DNA of 64,000 nucleotides from Achromobacter piechaudii NBRC 102461 (GCF_001571245.1 NZ_BCTK01000006.1:1054001-1118000), one strand, 5' to 3'. Positions 1 through 8,827 are shown, numbered from the stretch's first letter. Notes: generated by a model from the sequence alone, not told the origin. Program-made: numbers and translations.

Positions 1-13
1 TGCAGAGCTGAAC

Positions 14-754
14 ATGCGCGCATCCATTCCCATGATCGAGGTGCGGGGCCTGGTCAAGAGCTTCACCCTGCACAACCAGGGCGGCCTGCGGCTGCCCGTG
101 CTGGACGCCGTGGACCTGACCGCGTCCAGCGGCGATTGCCTGGTGCTGGCGGGCCCGTCGGGCACCGGCAAGAGCACCTTGCTGCGCTGCCTGTACGGCA
201 ATTACCTGGCCACGCAGGGCAGCATCCGCGTGCGTGATGGCGACGATTGGGTCGAACTGGTGGGCGCGCCCGAGCAGCGCATCCTGGCGCTGCGCCGTGA
301 CGTCATCGGCTATGTCAGCCAATTCCTGCGAGTCATTCCGCGCGTGTCGGCGCTGGATGTGGTGGCCGAGCCGCTGCGCATGGCGGGCGTGGACGCGGAC
401 GCCGCGCGCGAGCGGGCTGGCGCGTTGTTGCAGCGGCTGAATGTGCCGCCGCGTCTGTGGGGCCTGGCGCCCGCCACGTTTTCCGGCGGTGAGCAGCAGC
501 GGGTGAATATCGCGCGCGGTTTCATCGCGCAGCATCCGATCCTGTTGCTTGATGAGCCCACGGCATCGTTGGACGCCGATAACCGGCGCGTGGTGATCGC
601 GCTGATCCATGAAGCCCTTGCTGCGGGTCGATGCCTGCTGGGCATTTTCCACGATGCCGAGGTGCGCGACGCCGTCGCCACCCAGACCCTGGCGCTGCGC
701 CCCGCGCCGTCCATGAGCCCCACCCTGGAACCGACATGCCAAGCTCATATCTGA
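14..754 (+). CDS. phnL: PhnL, ATP-binding protein of the C-P lyase system
   Basis: An ABC-type ATPase of about 246 residues. Walker A (GPSGTGKST, residues 47-55), Q-loop (VSQF, 101-104), signature (FSGGEQQR, 156-163) and Walker B (LLLDEPTASLD, 177-187) are all visible. PhnL belongs to the carbon-phosphorus lyase machinery that strips phosphate from alkylphosphonates. It has no permease partner and associates with the PhnGHIJ core. The assignment rests on the family look (very short, ends soon after the H-loop region) and on direct overlap with phnM, its usual neighbour. Translation could also begin at an ATG six codons in (position 32). The rest of the phn operon probably lies upstream of the window. 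Confidence 0.9.
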   Translation: MRASIPMIEVRGLVKSFTLHNQGGLRLPVLDAVDLTASSGDCLVLAGPSGTGKSTLLRCLYGNYLATQGSIRVRDGDDWVELVGAPEQRILALRRDVIGYVSQFLRVIPRVSALDVVAEPLRMAGVDADAARERAGALLQRLNVPPRLWGLAPATFSGGEQQRVNIARGFIAQHPILLLDEPTASLDADNRRVVIALIHEALAAGRCLLGIFHDAEVRDAVATQTLALRPAPSMSPTLEPTCQAHI

Positions 755-1935
755 CCCATGCCCGCGTGATCCTGCCCGACCGCGTGCTGGAGAACAGCGC
801 CGTGCTGATCGAGGATGGCCGCATCCAGGCCATCGAGCCGGACGGCGCAAGCGCCGAGCGTGTGATCGACCTGCAAGGCCAGACCCTGATGCCCGGCTTG
901 ATCGACCTGCATTGCGATGCCATCGAAAAGGAAGCCGAACCGCGTTCGCGCGTGCTGTTTCCGTTGGACTTCGCGGTGGCGCAGGTTGACCGCCGCAATG
1001 CCGCTGCCGGTATCACCACGCCGTTTCATGCACTGTCGTTTGCCAACAATGAATGGGGCGTGCGCAACAACGAGACGGCGGCGCAGGTGGTGCGCGCGCT
1101 GCGCGCTTTCCGCCAGCACAGCCTGGTGGACAACCGTGTGCATTGCCGCTATGAAGTCACCGACGAAACTTCCGTGCCGGTGCTGCAAGCGCTGATGGAA
1201 GAGGGCGCGGTGGACCTGCTTTCCGTCATGGATCATTCGCCCGGACAGGGGCAGTTCAAGACGCTGGAATCCTATCTGCAATACATGATGGGCAATCATG
1301 CGATGAGCCGCGAGCAGGCGGAAGAGGCGGCCCATGCGAAGACGCGCGCCAAGGACGGCGCGGTGACGCGCGTGCAGGCGCTGTTGGCGCATGCGCAGGC
1401 ACGCGGCATCGCCACGGCCAGCCATGACGATGATTCCGTGCAACGCATTGCCACCATGCGCAACCTGGGCGTGTCGATGAGCGAATTTCCCATCACGCTG
1501 GACACGGCGCGCGCTGCGGTCTCCTGCGGGCTGCCGACCATACTTGGCGCGCCGAACGTGCTGCGCGGCCAAAGCCAGAGCGGGTCGATGCGAGCCATAG
1601 ACGCGATCCGTGCGGGCGTGGCCAGTTGCCTGTGCTCGGACTATCAACCGTCTACGCTGATCGCCGCCGCTTTCGCCGTTGCGGCGCAAACCGACCTGAG
1701 CTGGCCACAAGCCATCGCGCTGGTCACGGCCAACCCCGCCGACGCCTGCGGCCTGTCCGACCGGGGCCGGATCGCGGTGGGCCAGCGGGCCGATCTGGTG
1801 GCCGTGGCCCAGGTGGGCGCATTGCCGCTGATCAGTCACACCTGGTCGGCTGGCCGGCTGGTATTCTCCACGCACTATCTGCCGACGCGTTCGCACGCGG
1901 CGGCGGCCCCCGAGCCGCAATGCGCGGCGGCCTGA
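736..1935 (+). CDS. phnM: PhnM, ribosyl triphosphonate diphosphohydrolase
   Basis: An amidohydrolase-superfamily protein of 399 residues. It shows the PhnM metal-binding signature DLHCDAIEKE (residues 57-66) and a C-terminal NPADACGLSDRG segment typical of amidohydrolases. In the C-P lyase pathway PhnM removes pyrophosphate from the 5'-triphosphate of the ribosyl phosphonate made by PhnGHIL, giving the PhnJ substrate. The frame stays open upstream, but the ATG at 736 gives the standard N-terminus (MPSSYLTHARVILPDRVLEN). It overlaps the end of phnL by 19 bases, which points to translational coupling. No phnN or phnP follows within the window. Confidence 0.93.
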   Translation: MPSSYLTHARVILPDRVLENSAVLIEDGRIQAIEPDGASAERVIDLQGQTLMPGLIDLHCDAIEKEAEPRSRVLFPLDFAVAQVDRRNAAAGITTPFHALSFANNEWGVRNNETAAQVVRALRAFRQHSLVDNRVHCRYEVTDETSVPVLQALMEEGAVDLLSVMDHSPGQGQFKTLESYLQYMMGNHAMSREQAEEAAHAKTRAKDGAVTRVQALLAHAQARGIATASHDDDSVQRIATMRNLGVSMSEFPITLDTARAAVSCGLPTILGAPNVLRGQSQSGSMRAIDAIRAGVASCLCSDYQPSTLIAAAFAVAAQTDLSWPQAIALVTANPADACGLSDRGRIAVGQRADLVAVAQVGALPLISHTWSAGRLVFSTHYLPTRSHAAAAPEPQCAAA

Positions 1936-1966
1936 GCCGCTGGCGGCGTCTTTCTGGAGTTCCGCG

Positions 1967-2509
1967 ATGAATCCGATCGTGATAGCGGTGGCGCTGGGCG
2001 CCACGCACGCGTTCAGCAAACCGGTCGTGCCCACGATCATGTTGCTGCGGGGGCTGGGCGTCGAAGGCGACGCGCACCATGGGGTCACCGTCAAGCATCG
2101 ATCGCGCGTGCGCGTCGACCCCACGCAGCCGAATCTGCGTCAGGTGCATCTGATCCAGGCCGAACTGCATGACGAGCTTCAACTGGCCGGCTTCAACGTG
2201 GCCGAGGGCACGATGGGCGAAAACATCACCACGCGCGGCATCGACCTGCTGGCCTTGCCGCGCGGGGCGCGCCTGCGCATCGGCGAGGACGCCGTCATCG
2301 AGATCACCGGGCTGCGCAATCCTTGCGTGCAACTGGATCAATATCAGAAAGGTCTGACGGCGGCGGTGTTGGGCCGCAACCCCGATGGCAGCCTGCAACG
2401 CCGCGCCGGCGTGATGGCGATCGTGATAGAAGGCGGGGCGGTAACCCCGGGCGACGCCATCCGCACCGAGCTTCCTGCACTGCCGCATTTACCCCTGGAT
2501 CGGGTGTAG
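1967..2509 (+). CDS. MOSC domain protein
   Basis: A 180-residue protein made almost entirely of one MOSC domain (molybdenum cofactor sulfurase C-terminal type, the YiiM/YuaD-like stand-alone group). Visible features are GVEGDAHHG near residue 31, the GTMGENI motif (81-87) and the conserved cysteine in GLRNPCVQLD (Cys120). MOSC domains carry or sense sulfur through this cysteine, often for molybdenum-enzyme metabolism or detoxification. The exact substrate is unknown. It starts 31 bases after phnM on the same strand and could be co-transcribed, though a link to phosphonate use is not established. Confidence 0.85.
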   Translation: MNPIVIAVALGATHAFSKPVVPTIMLLRGLGVEGDAHHGVTVKHRSRVRVDPTQPNLRQVHLIQAELHDELQLAGFNVAEGTMGENITTRGIDLLALPRGARLRIGEDAVIEITGLRNPCVQLDQYQKGLTAAVLGRNPDGSLQRRAGVMAIVIEGGAVTPGDAIRTELPALPHLPLDRV

Positions 2510-2634
2510 AGGCAAAAACATCGCGCGCGGCCACAGACGGGTCGCCGCGCATCTGGTTAAATGGCGAAAGGCGTAACGGCCTGAGGCGCAGCCGATACTT
2601 TTTCGGCTCGCCATCCATTTTTCCGGAGCGCGCG

Positions 2635-3069
2635 ATGGCACGATTCAATTTCAACCAAGACCCCGAAGAACCCGATCTGTGGGCGGCCGAAAATGTGCCC
2701 GCTGGCAACGGCCGGCCTCCCATCCACGTCATGATCCAGACGGATGGCGAAGAACCCGACAGCGGCGCGTCCAAGGTGGTCAAGGCAATCATCGACAATC
2801 TGGACGATCACATCCTGGCGGCGGCCGAGTTCCTGCTGGATAACTATTCCTACGAGCACTACAAGAAGCTCGGCCTGGAAGACGACCAGCTGCTTCAGGA
2901 AGAAACCGCCGAAGCCATGGCCGAAAAGGCCGTGTTGCGCGCGTTGTGGCTGTTCGACGAAGACGGCGACGGCTATGAACTCTGGTTCACGCTGCCCTGG
3001 GACTCCGTCCACACCTACGACGTTGAATTCGAAGACGGTACGCCGGTGTCCTGCTCGGTCAACGACTGA
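2635..3069 (+). CDS. Conserved acidic protein of unknown function
   Basis: A 144-residue, strongly acidic, soluble protein without signal peptide or membrane segment. I do not recognise the family. The ATG at 2635, preceded by a CCGGAG ribosome site, is chosen over the longer open frame upstream because the extra N-terminus looks non-coding. The middle is helical (IIDNLDDHILAAAEFLLDNY) and the C-terminus resembles a small beta domain (YELWFTLPWDSVHTYDVEFE). A strong hairpin terminator follows. It appears to be a separate transcription unit at the end of the phn/MOSC run. Confidence 0.75.
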   Translation: MARFNFNQDPEEPDLWAAENVPAGNGRPPIHVMIQTDGEEPDSGASKVVKAIIDNLDDHILAAAEFLLDNYSYEHYKKLGLEDDQLLQEETAEAMAEKAVLRALWLFDEDGDGYELWFTLPWDSVHTYDVEFEDGTPVSCSVND

Positions 3070-3097
3070 CACCTGCATTGCGCTTCATGCGGTCCAT

Positions 3098-3133
3098 AGC
3101 GGGTCCCTGGTGGACCCGCTTGTCGTTTGCTTT
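3098..3133. terminator. Intrinsic terminator between convergent genes
   Basis: Perfect 9-bp stem AGCGGGTCC / GGACCCGCT with a 5-base loop (CTGGT), followed by a T-rich run. It lies between the rightward gene ending at 3069 and the leftward gene ending at 3193. Confidence 0.75.
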
Positions 3134-3192
3134 ATTCATTATGGGCGCGACAAACCCTGGTGACGGGTCAGAACCTGACAGCCAGCTAACAC

Positions 3193-3570
3193 CTACTTGA
3201 CCAGCTCAAACGTTGTCGACATCGCTTCTCCCAGCGATTCGTCGTAGCGGTAGCGCAGCTTGATCGGCTTGCCCAGGCGTATCTGGCCGGGCGGCGTGTC
3301 TTGTAGCGACACGTCGAGTTCGCGGTTCACGAATTCCGTGCAGTCGGTGTCCGCGCGCGCGCCCTCGGGGATGGCGGCCGCCTTCACCTTGATTCGAAAC
3401 GTGGTTTGAGACAGCGCCGTACCGTCGGTGCGGCTTTGCCGCATCTGCAAGGCCGGCGTGGTGACCGTGCCTGCCAGGTCGCACGAGATGCGGGTCCAGG
3501 CGTGGGCGGCGGGCGTCGCGGCCAGCAGCGCAATGGCTGCCAGGATGCCGCGCAAGGATAGAGATGTCAT
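3193..3570 (-). CDS. Exported hypothetical protein
   Basis: A protein of about 125 residues with a clear Sec signal peptide (hydrophobic stretch ILAAIALLAA, cleavage near AHA). The mature part of about 100 residues has two cysteines, one near each end of its first half (ISCDLAG and DTDCTEF), which may form a disulfide in the periplasm. It looks like a small beta-rich domain. I do not recognise the family. Translation could begin three codons earlier (ATG ending at 3579); neither start has a clear ribosome site, and the shorter gives a more usual signal peptide. Confidence 0.65.
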   Translation of the reverse strand: MTSLSLRGILAAIALLAATPAAHAWTRISCDLAGTVTTPALQMRQSRTDGTALSQTTFRIKVKAAAIPEGARADTDCTEFVNRELDVSLQDTPPGQIRLGKPIKLRYRYDESLGEAMSTTFELVK

Positions 3571-3661
3571 GGCATGCATGAGGCGGGGGCGCTGCCAGAC
3601 GCGCCGCGCCGCCGGGTCAAGAACGAGAGATGCCTATGTTGCTCCCGCCCTTGCGGCGCGG

Positions 3662-4924
3662 TCAAGCAGTCGCGTCGTCGCCCGCGTCCGACTCTTGCGG
3701 TCGGTCATCTTCCAGCTTGGCGATTACAGCGGTGGCCAGACTGTTGCCGACCACATTGGTCGCCGTGCGGCCCATGTCGAAGAATTGATCGATGCCCATG
3801 ATCAGCAGCAGTCCGGCTTCCGGCAAATGGAACATCGGCAACGTGGCGGCCACGACCACCAGCGACGCGCGGGCCACGCCGGCCATGCCCTTGCTGGTCA
3901 CCATCAGCACCAGCAACAGCGTCAATTGCTGCGCAAAGCTCATCTGGATGTTGTAGGCCTGTGCAATGAACAGCACGGCGAACGACTGATACATCATCGA
4001 GCCGTCCAGATTGAACGAATAGCCCAGCGGCAACACGAAACCCGAAATGCGCTTGGATACGCCAAACCGTTCCAGCGCTTCGATGGTTTTCGGATAGGCC
4101 GATTCGCTGCTGGCGGTGGAAAAGGCCAGCAGGGTCGGTTCCTTGATCAAACCCCCCAGGCGGCGCGTGGACTTGCCCAGGAACAGATAGCCGACGCCGA
4201 ACAGAATGGCCCACAGCAGCGCCAGGCCCAGGTAGAACTCGCCGATCAGCTTGCCGTAGCTGACCAGCACGCCCAAGCCTTCGGTGGTGATGGCGGCGGC
4301 CATGGCGGCGAACACGCCCAGCGGCGCAAAGCGCATCACGTAGTCGGTCACGCGGAACATGATCTTGGCCAGCTCGTCGATCATGGTGTAGATCGTGTTG
4401 TGGCCCTTGCCGCGAATGAACGACAGCGCGGCGCCGAAAAACAGCGAGAACACCAGGATCTGCAGGATCTCGTTGTTGGCCATGGCTTCGGCGATGCTCT
4501 TGGGGAACACGTGCGCGATGAACGCCTTGAGCGTGAAGTCACCCGTTTTCAGGCCCGACGTGATGCCGGTGTCCGGAATGGCCAGGTTCATGTGCGCGCC
4601 GGGCTGAAACAGATTGACCAGCAGCAGGCCCAGCAATAGGGACACCGCCGAGGCGGCGATGAACCACACCATGGCGCGCAGGCCGATGCGGCCCACCGCG
4701 TTGGCGTCGCTCATGCTGGCCAGCCCCGACACCAGCGTGGCGAAGACCAGCGGCGCGATGATCATCTTGATCATGCGCAGGAAGATATCCGTGACCAGGC
4801 TGAAGTAAGAGGCGATCTGCGCCGCATGCGTGGCGTCTTGCGCCGTTTTGTTGCAGAGGTAGCCCACCACGACGCCCAGCACCATGGCGATGCCGATGTA
4901 ACGCGTCAGCTTCTTTGTATTCAT
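3662..4924 (-). CDS. Dicarboxylate/amino acid:cation symporter (DAACS family)
   Basis: A polytopic inner-membrane protein of about 420 residues, matching the GltP/GltT/DctA family in length. Diagnostic motifs are the serine-rich hairpin AFSTASSESAYPKT, the unwound-helix segment YSFNLDGSMMY and the substrate-site segment DMGRTATNVVGNS. These carriers bring in glutamate, aspartate or C4-dicarboxylates with protons or sodium. Sequence alone does not decide between DctA and GltP. The ATG at 4924 is preferred to a TTG two codons upstream. The tail (EDDRPQESDAGDDATA) is acidic and cytoplasmic. The gene is transcribed away from the SMP-30 gene. Confidence 0.88.
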   Translation of the reverse strand: MNTKKLTRYIGIAMVLGVVVGYLCNKTAQDATHAAQIASYFSLVTDIFLRMIKMIIAPLVFATLVSGLASMSDANAVGRIGLRAMVWFIAASAVSLLLGLLLVNLFQPGAHMNLAIPDTGITSGLKTGDFTLKAFIAHVFPKSIAEAMANNEILQILVFSLFFGAALSFIRGKGHNTIYTMIDELAKIMFRVTDYVMRFAPLGVFAAMAAAITTEGLGVLVSYGKLIGEFYLGLALLWAILFGVGYLFLGKSTRRLGGLIKEPTLLAFSTASSESAYPKTIEALERFGVSKRISGFVLPLGYSFNLDGSMMYQSFAVLFIAQAYNIQMSFAQQLTLLLVLMVTSKGMAGVARASLVVVAATLPMFHLPEAGLLLIMGIDQFFDMGRTATNVVGNSLATAVIAKLEDDRPQESDAGDDATA

Positions 4925-5287
4925 GATCAAAACGGAAACGAGGGACCTGTCGCTCGGCCCGCAGTCGGGGCGTGGCCCGCCGGCATGGGGCGAGGCAGGA
5001 CGGGGTCCGGTGAGACGAATATGCCAGGGTCCCCAGAGTGCGGGTTTTCCCTTGGGGCGCGATGTTAACGCTGCAAACCTGACAGTTAGTTGTCAGTTTG
5101 GGGGCGGATCAGGGGGCGATTCCCAAGGCGCGGGGCGATGAAAGCGGGATACGTTTGGTATCAATATTCCGCTCTCGCCGGTACGTCGCCGGCCATGCCA
5201 GAATGGGCCCGCTCCGGCGTCACCAGACGGCCAGGGGCGCAACGATAAGAACCGGCCCCGACCGGGGCGATAAAAGGAGACAAGGCA
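4925..5287. other. Divergent intergenic region with two inverted repeats
   Basis: 363 bases separate the symporter and the SMP-30 gene and hold no convincing gene. Two candidate protein-binding sites are visible. One is CTGACA-N6-TGTCAG at 5079-5096, reminiscent of a GntR- or TetR-type operator. The other is GATAC-N5-GTATC at 5148-5162, whose complement includes ATATTGATAC. That string resembles half of the palindromes at 7869 and 9006. Confidence 0.4.
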
Positions 5288-6187
5288 ATGCCGAAACGCG
5301 AATTGTCCGAGCTGGCGTCCGGGTACTCGTACCTGGAAGGGTTGCGATGGCACGAGGACCGCTTGTGGGCGTCGGATTTCTATACCGGACAGGTGATCGC
5401 CGTGGATCTGGCCGGCAAGGTCGAGACGATCTGCCACGTGCCGGAGCAGCCCTCGGGCCTGGGCTGGCTGCCCGATGGCCGCTTGCTGATCTCATCCATG
5501 AAAGACCGCAAGGTGCTGCGTCGCGAGACGGATGGCACGCTGGCCGTGCATGCCGACCTGTCGGCGCTGACGGGTGGCCATATCAATGACATGGTGGTGG
5601 ACGCCGAAGGCCGGGCCTATGTGGGCAATTTCGGCTTTGACCTGATGGCGGGCGCGCCGGTCGCGACAACCACGCTGGTGAAGGTCGACACGGACGGCGT
5701 GGCGCAAGTGGTGGCCGATGGGCTGTGCTTTCCCAACGGTTCGTTCATCACCGCCGATGGCAAGACGATGATCGTCAACGAAACCTTCGGCAACCGGATT
5801 TCCCAATTCGACATCCTCGCCAACGGCGCGCTGGGTCCCCGGCGCGATTGGGCCAACTTCGGCGCCTTGCCCGACAGCGATGACCTGTCGGTGCTGATCG
5901 CGGCGTCGGCCATCGGCCCCGATGGTGGCGCGCTGGATGCGGAAGGCGCGGTGTGGGTGGCGGACGCCATCGGCAAACGCATCGTGCGGGTCGCGCGCGG
6001 CGGCCAGATTCTTGAGCAGATCGACACCGGCGAGCTGGGCATCTTTGCCGCGGCGCTGGGCGGGCCCGACGGCCGCACCTTGTTCATGGCCGCGGCGCCG
6101 GACTTCATCGAAGCCAACCGCCGCGCCAACCCCGAGGGGCGAATTCTGATGACCCGGGTAGACGTGCCGCACGCCGGCCGCCCCTGA
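5288..6187 (+). CDS. SMP-30/gluconolactonase family protein
   Basis: A 299-residue protein of the six-bladed beta-propeller SMP-30/Gluconolactonase/LRE family, close to the usual length. Family signs are the metal-ligand glutamate in SYLEGLRWHEDRLWASD, the HINDMVVDAEGRAYVGN segment, the CFPNGSFITADG segment with metal-binding Asn, and DAEGAVWVADAIGK with metal-binding Asp. Such enzymes hydrolyse sugar or other small lactones in the cytoplasm. A good ribosome site (AAGGAGA) precedes the ATG. It converges tightly on the peptide-binding-protein gene ending at 6200. No sugar-catabolic genes are adjacent, so the substrate is open. Confidence 0.85.
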   Translation: MPKRELSELASGYSYLEGLRWHEDRLWASDFYTGQVIAVDLAGKVETICHVPEQPSGLGWLPDGRLLISSMKDRKVLRRETDGTLAVHADLSALTGGHINDMVVDAEGRAYVGNFGFDLMAGAPVATTTLVKVDTDGVAQVVADGLCFPNGSFITADGKTMIVNETFGNRISQFDILANGALGPRRDWANFGALPDSDDLSVLIAASAIGPDGGALDAEGAVWVADAIGKRIVRVARGGQILEQIDTGELGIFAAALGGPDGRTLFMAAAPDFIEANRRANPEGRILMTRVDVPHAGRP

Positions 6188-6199
6188 TGCCCCGATAGC

Positions 6200-7846
6200 C
6201 TACTTCGGCGCCAGCCAGGCGTCGGCGTAGGTATCCACCGCACCCAGGCCCGTGGTGATGGCGCCATGCACGCGCTTGTCCAGGAAGGTGGAATAGTTGG
6301 TGTCGTCGATCCAGGCCAGCGGCACCTCTTCGGCAAGGATCTTCTGCACTTCGGTGTACAGGCGCTGGCGTTCCTCGTCCGTGGGCGCGGTGGCGGCCTG
6401 ATCGAACAGCTCGTCCACTTTGGGATTGCGGTACTGCGACGTGTTGGTGAACGCCAACCCCTTTTTGATGTTGCTGCTGACGTACGTGCGCGACACGCCA
6501 ATCGCCGGGTCGCCGTACTGGAAGACGCCGTTGTACGCCATGTCGAAATCCCAGTTGCCCATGCGCGTCGTCCAGCCGCCGACATCGGTGCTTTCGATGT
6601 CGATCACGATGCCCACCTTGCCCAGGCTTTGCTTCGTATATTCGGCGATGCGGCGCTGCATTTCGCCGTACGGGTTCGGGATCAGCCCCAGTTTGACGCG
6701 GACGCCCTTGGCGTCGGGTTTCAGGCCCATCTCATCGAGCAGGGCGATCGCCTTTTTTGGATCGTAGGGATATTGCTTGATGTCGGCGTCGTGGAAGCGC
6801 GTGTTGCTGTGGAACGGACCGGTCGATACGGTGCCCATGCCGAACATGATGCGCTTGGCGATGAAGTCGCGGTCGATGGCGTACATGACGGCCTGCCGGA
6901 AGCGCTTGTCGTCCATCGGCTTGCGCGCGCCGTTCATTTCAATCCAGTGCAGCGTGGACCAATACTCGTAGCCCTTTTGCGTGACGTTGATGTGCGCGAG
7001 TTTCGATACGCGCGGCATGTCGAAGGGTTCTATGTCTTGCAGCCACGCCTGCTGCACGGTGCGCTGTTCCAGCGCCAGACGCCGCGACGCGGCATCCGGG
7101 ATGACGCGGTAGGTGATGCCGTCCAGGTACGGCCGGCCTTCCTTCCAATAATGCTCGTTCTTCACCAGCTCGATATACGACCCGCGCTCCCAGCGTTTGA
7201 ACTTGAACGGTCCGGTGCCGATCGGTGCGTTGTTGTGCGGGTTCTGCGCCATCGGGGTGTCGACGTCGAACAGATGCTTGGGCAGGATCACGCCGCCGCC
7301 GATGTCGAACGCGTACAGAAAAGCCGAGTAGCGTTCCTTCAGCTTGAACACCACAGTGTGTTCGTCGGGCGCTGTGATGTCCTGGATGTAGCGCATCAGC
7401 GAGCGCGTGCGCGGCGTGTTGGCCAGCACCTGTTTGTAGGAAAACAGCACGTCGGCCGAGGTGAAGGGCTTGCCGTCGTGCCATTGCGCCTTGGGCTGCA
7501 AATGGAAGGTGTAGGTCAGCTGGTCATCGGACACGTCCCAGGATCTAGCCAGGCTGGGCAGCGGCTTCAAGTCGAAGGAATAGGTCAGCAGGCTCTCGTA
7601 GACCTTGCCCGCCACCATCTGGGTGGTGCCGACCTGCTGCATGGCGACGTTCAGGTTGGGCGGCTCGGGATTCAGGATTGCGGTCAGCACGCCGCCGTAT
7701 TGCGGTGCGGCGTCAGCGCCCGGGGAGGGCGAAGCAGGAGTAGCAGCGGCAGGCGTGGCGACAGAAGCGGCGACAGAAGCGGCGACGATAGCGACAGCAG
7801 CCAGCAGGCCCTGCGTCAGGGCGCGGCGGACGATATTGCACTTCAA
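6200..7846 (-). CDS. Peptide/amide ABC transporter binding protein (family 5), copy 1
   Basis: A periplasmic solute-binding protein of 548 residues (SBP_bac_5, DppA/OppA type). It has a signal peptide followed by an Ala/Thr/Pro-rich stretch, then the mature domain starting near PQYGGVLTAILNPEPP. WDVSDDQLTYTFHLQ and NNAPIGTGPFKFKRWERG are typical. The start is TTG at 7846, supported by a near-perfect AAGGAGGT ribosome site at 7852-7859. It is a close paralogue of the protein at 10479-12083; long stretches such as KRWERGSYIELVKNEHYWKE are identical. It has no permease of its own and probably feeds the transporter encoded from 12080. A palindromic operator lies just upstream. Confidence 0.92.
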   Translation of the reverse strand: MKCNIVRRALTQGLLAAVAIVAASVAASVATPAAATPASPSPGADAAPQYGGVLTAILNPEPPNLNVAMQQVGTTQMVAGKVYESLLTYSFDLKPLPSLARSWDVSDDQLTYTFHLQPKAQWHDGKPFTSADVLFSYKQVLANTPRTRSLMRYIQDITAPDEHTVVFKLKERYSAFLYAFDIGGGVILPKHLFDVDTPMAQNPHNNAPIGTGPFKFKRWERGSYIELVKNEHYWKEGRPYLDGITYRVIPDAASRRLALEQRTVQQAWLQDIEPFDMPRVSKLAHINVTQKGYEYWSTLHWIEMNGARKPMDDKRFRQAVMYAIDRDFIAKRIMFGMGTVSTGPFHSNTRFHDADIKQYPYDPKKAIALLDEMGLKPDAKGVRVKLGLIPNPYGEMQRRIAEYTKQSLGKVGIVIDIESTDVGGWTTRMGNWDFDMAYNGVFQYGDPAIGVSRTYVSSNIKKGLAFTNTSQYRNPKVDELFDQAATAPTDEERQRLYTEVQKILAEEVPLAWIDDTNYSTFLDKRVHGAITTGLGAVDTYADAWLAPK

Positions 7847-7868
7847 GGCAAACCTCCTTGGGTTTTAG

Positions 7869-7885
7869 GTATCACATATTGATAC
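7869..7885. promoter_or_regulatory. Putative IclR-type operator, copy 1
   Basis: A 17-bp palindrome, GTATCA-CATAT-TGATAC, lies immediately upstream of the ribosome site of the leftward binding-protein gene. The same arms with the same spacer length recur at 9006-9022, on the other side of the IclR gene. IclR-family proteins are known to bind short palindromes of this size near the promoters they control. Confidence 0.7.
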
Positions 7886-8053
7886 TGAAGAATCCAAGGG
7901 GCTTATGGTGCAGCAGTGCGCCGGTCGGCGCAAGGCGGCCGGCGCTAGGGATTTCCCGTGAACCAGGGGGCGGCGCCGTGATTCCGTCCGGCGCCGATGT
8001 CGCGGCGGATGCAGCGCTGGCCGCGCTGATCGATACCGCGATGGACTCCGCCC

Positions 8054-8827
8054 TCAGTTGCGATTCGGCCGGCCGCTCAATGCGCGCGCCGCCGAGATGG
8101 CCAGCGAACTGAAGCGCTGCGAGAAAGACTCGAGCGTCCATTCGGCCAGCAGGCCCGAGATATGTATGGCGGCAATGGGACGGCCGGTGTGGTCGACGAC
8201 GGCGCTGCCCAGCACGATCTCGCCCACCATGCTTTCTTCCAGGCAGATGGCGTAGCCCTGCACGCGCGCTTCGCGCACGCGCTGGCGGATCACGTCCGGG
8301 TCGGTGATGGTCTTGGCGGTCAGCGGACGCATGTCGCTGCGCGCCAGAATGTCATCGACTTCGTCATCCGCCAGGTGCGACATGATGGCGCGGCCGCCCG
8401 ACGAAGAGAACGTGGGCATGCGGCGCCCGACAAGGGTGGCATAGAAGGTCTGGCGCTTGCTCTGGCGGCGCAGCGCATAAACGATGGTCAGGTCGTCGAA
8501 CAGGCTCAGGTCGACCCGTTCGCCGCATTCCTGCTGCAACTGTTCCAGGATGGGCGTTGCGCGTTCCAGCAGGGGATGGCCGCGCAGGAAATCAAAGGTC
8601 CGGTCCAGGATCTTCTTGCCCAGCACGTAGCCGCGCTGGTTGCTGCCGCGTTCCAGATACCCCAGCGCGACAAGCGTGTGCAGCATGCGCTGGGTCGAGC
8701 TGCGGTCCAGGCCGGACAGCTCGGTGAGTTCGTTCAGGCTGAGTGGGCCGGGGTGATTGGAGAAAGCCTCCAGGATGCCGAAGCCTTTCGCCAGGGATTG
8801 GTTGAACCGGGTCTCGGTTGTGGCCAT
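8054..8827 (-). CDS. IclR family transcriptional regulator
   Basis: A 257-residue protein. The N-terminal winged helix spans roughly residues 10-70 (LAKGFGILEAFSNHPGPLSLNELTELSGLDRSSTQRMLHTL). It is followed by the IclR effector domain (about 85-250, with ERVDLSLFDDLTIVY and IAAIHISG). IclR proteins sense small organic ligands and repress or activate adjacent catabolic genes. It lies between the copy-1 binding-protein gene and the M20 peptidase gene and is divergent from the latter. Each side carries a GTATCA-N5-TGATAC palindrome, which makes it the likely local regulator, also of itself. Confidence 0.9.
   Translation of the reverse strand: MATTETRFNQSLAKGFGILEAFSNHPGPLSLNELTELSGLDRSSTQRMLHTLVALGYLERGSNQRGYVLGKKILDRTFDFLRGHPLLERATPILEQLQQECGERVDLSLFDDLTIVYALRRQSKRQTFYATLVGRRMPTFSSSGGRAIMSHLADDEVDDILARSDMRPLTAKTITDPDVIRQRVREARVQGYAICLEESMVGEIVLGSAVVDHTGRPIAAIHISGLLAEWTLESFSQRFSSLAISAARALSGRPNRN

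Noticed and set aside
3428..4639. A 403-codon plus-strand frame opposite the symporter gene
   Set aside because: The minus-strand symporter has unmistakable DAACS motifs; this frame gives a hydrophilic Gln/His/Arg-rich product typical of an antisense membrane-protein gene.
6266..7882. A 538-codon plus-strand frame opposite the copy-1 binding protein
   Set aside because: The mirror-image frame exists opposite the paralogous gene as well (10740-12056, minus), as expected for shadows of two related genes; neither encodes a sensible protein.
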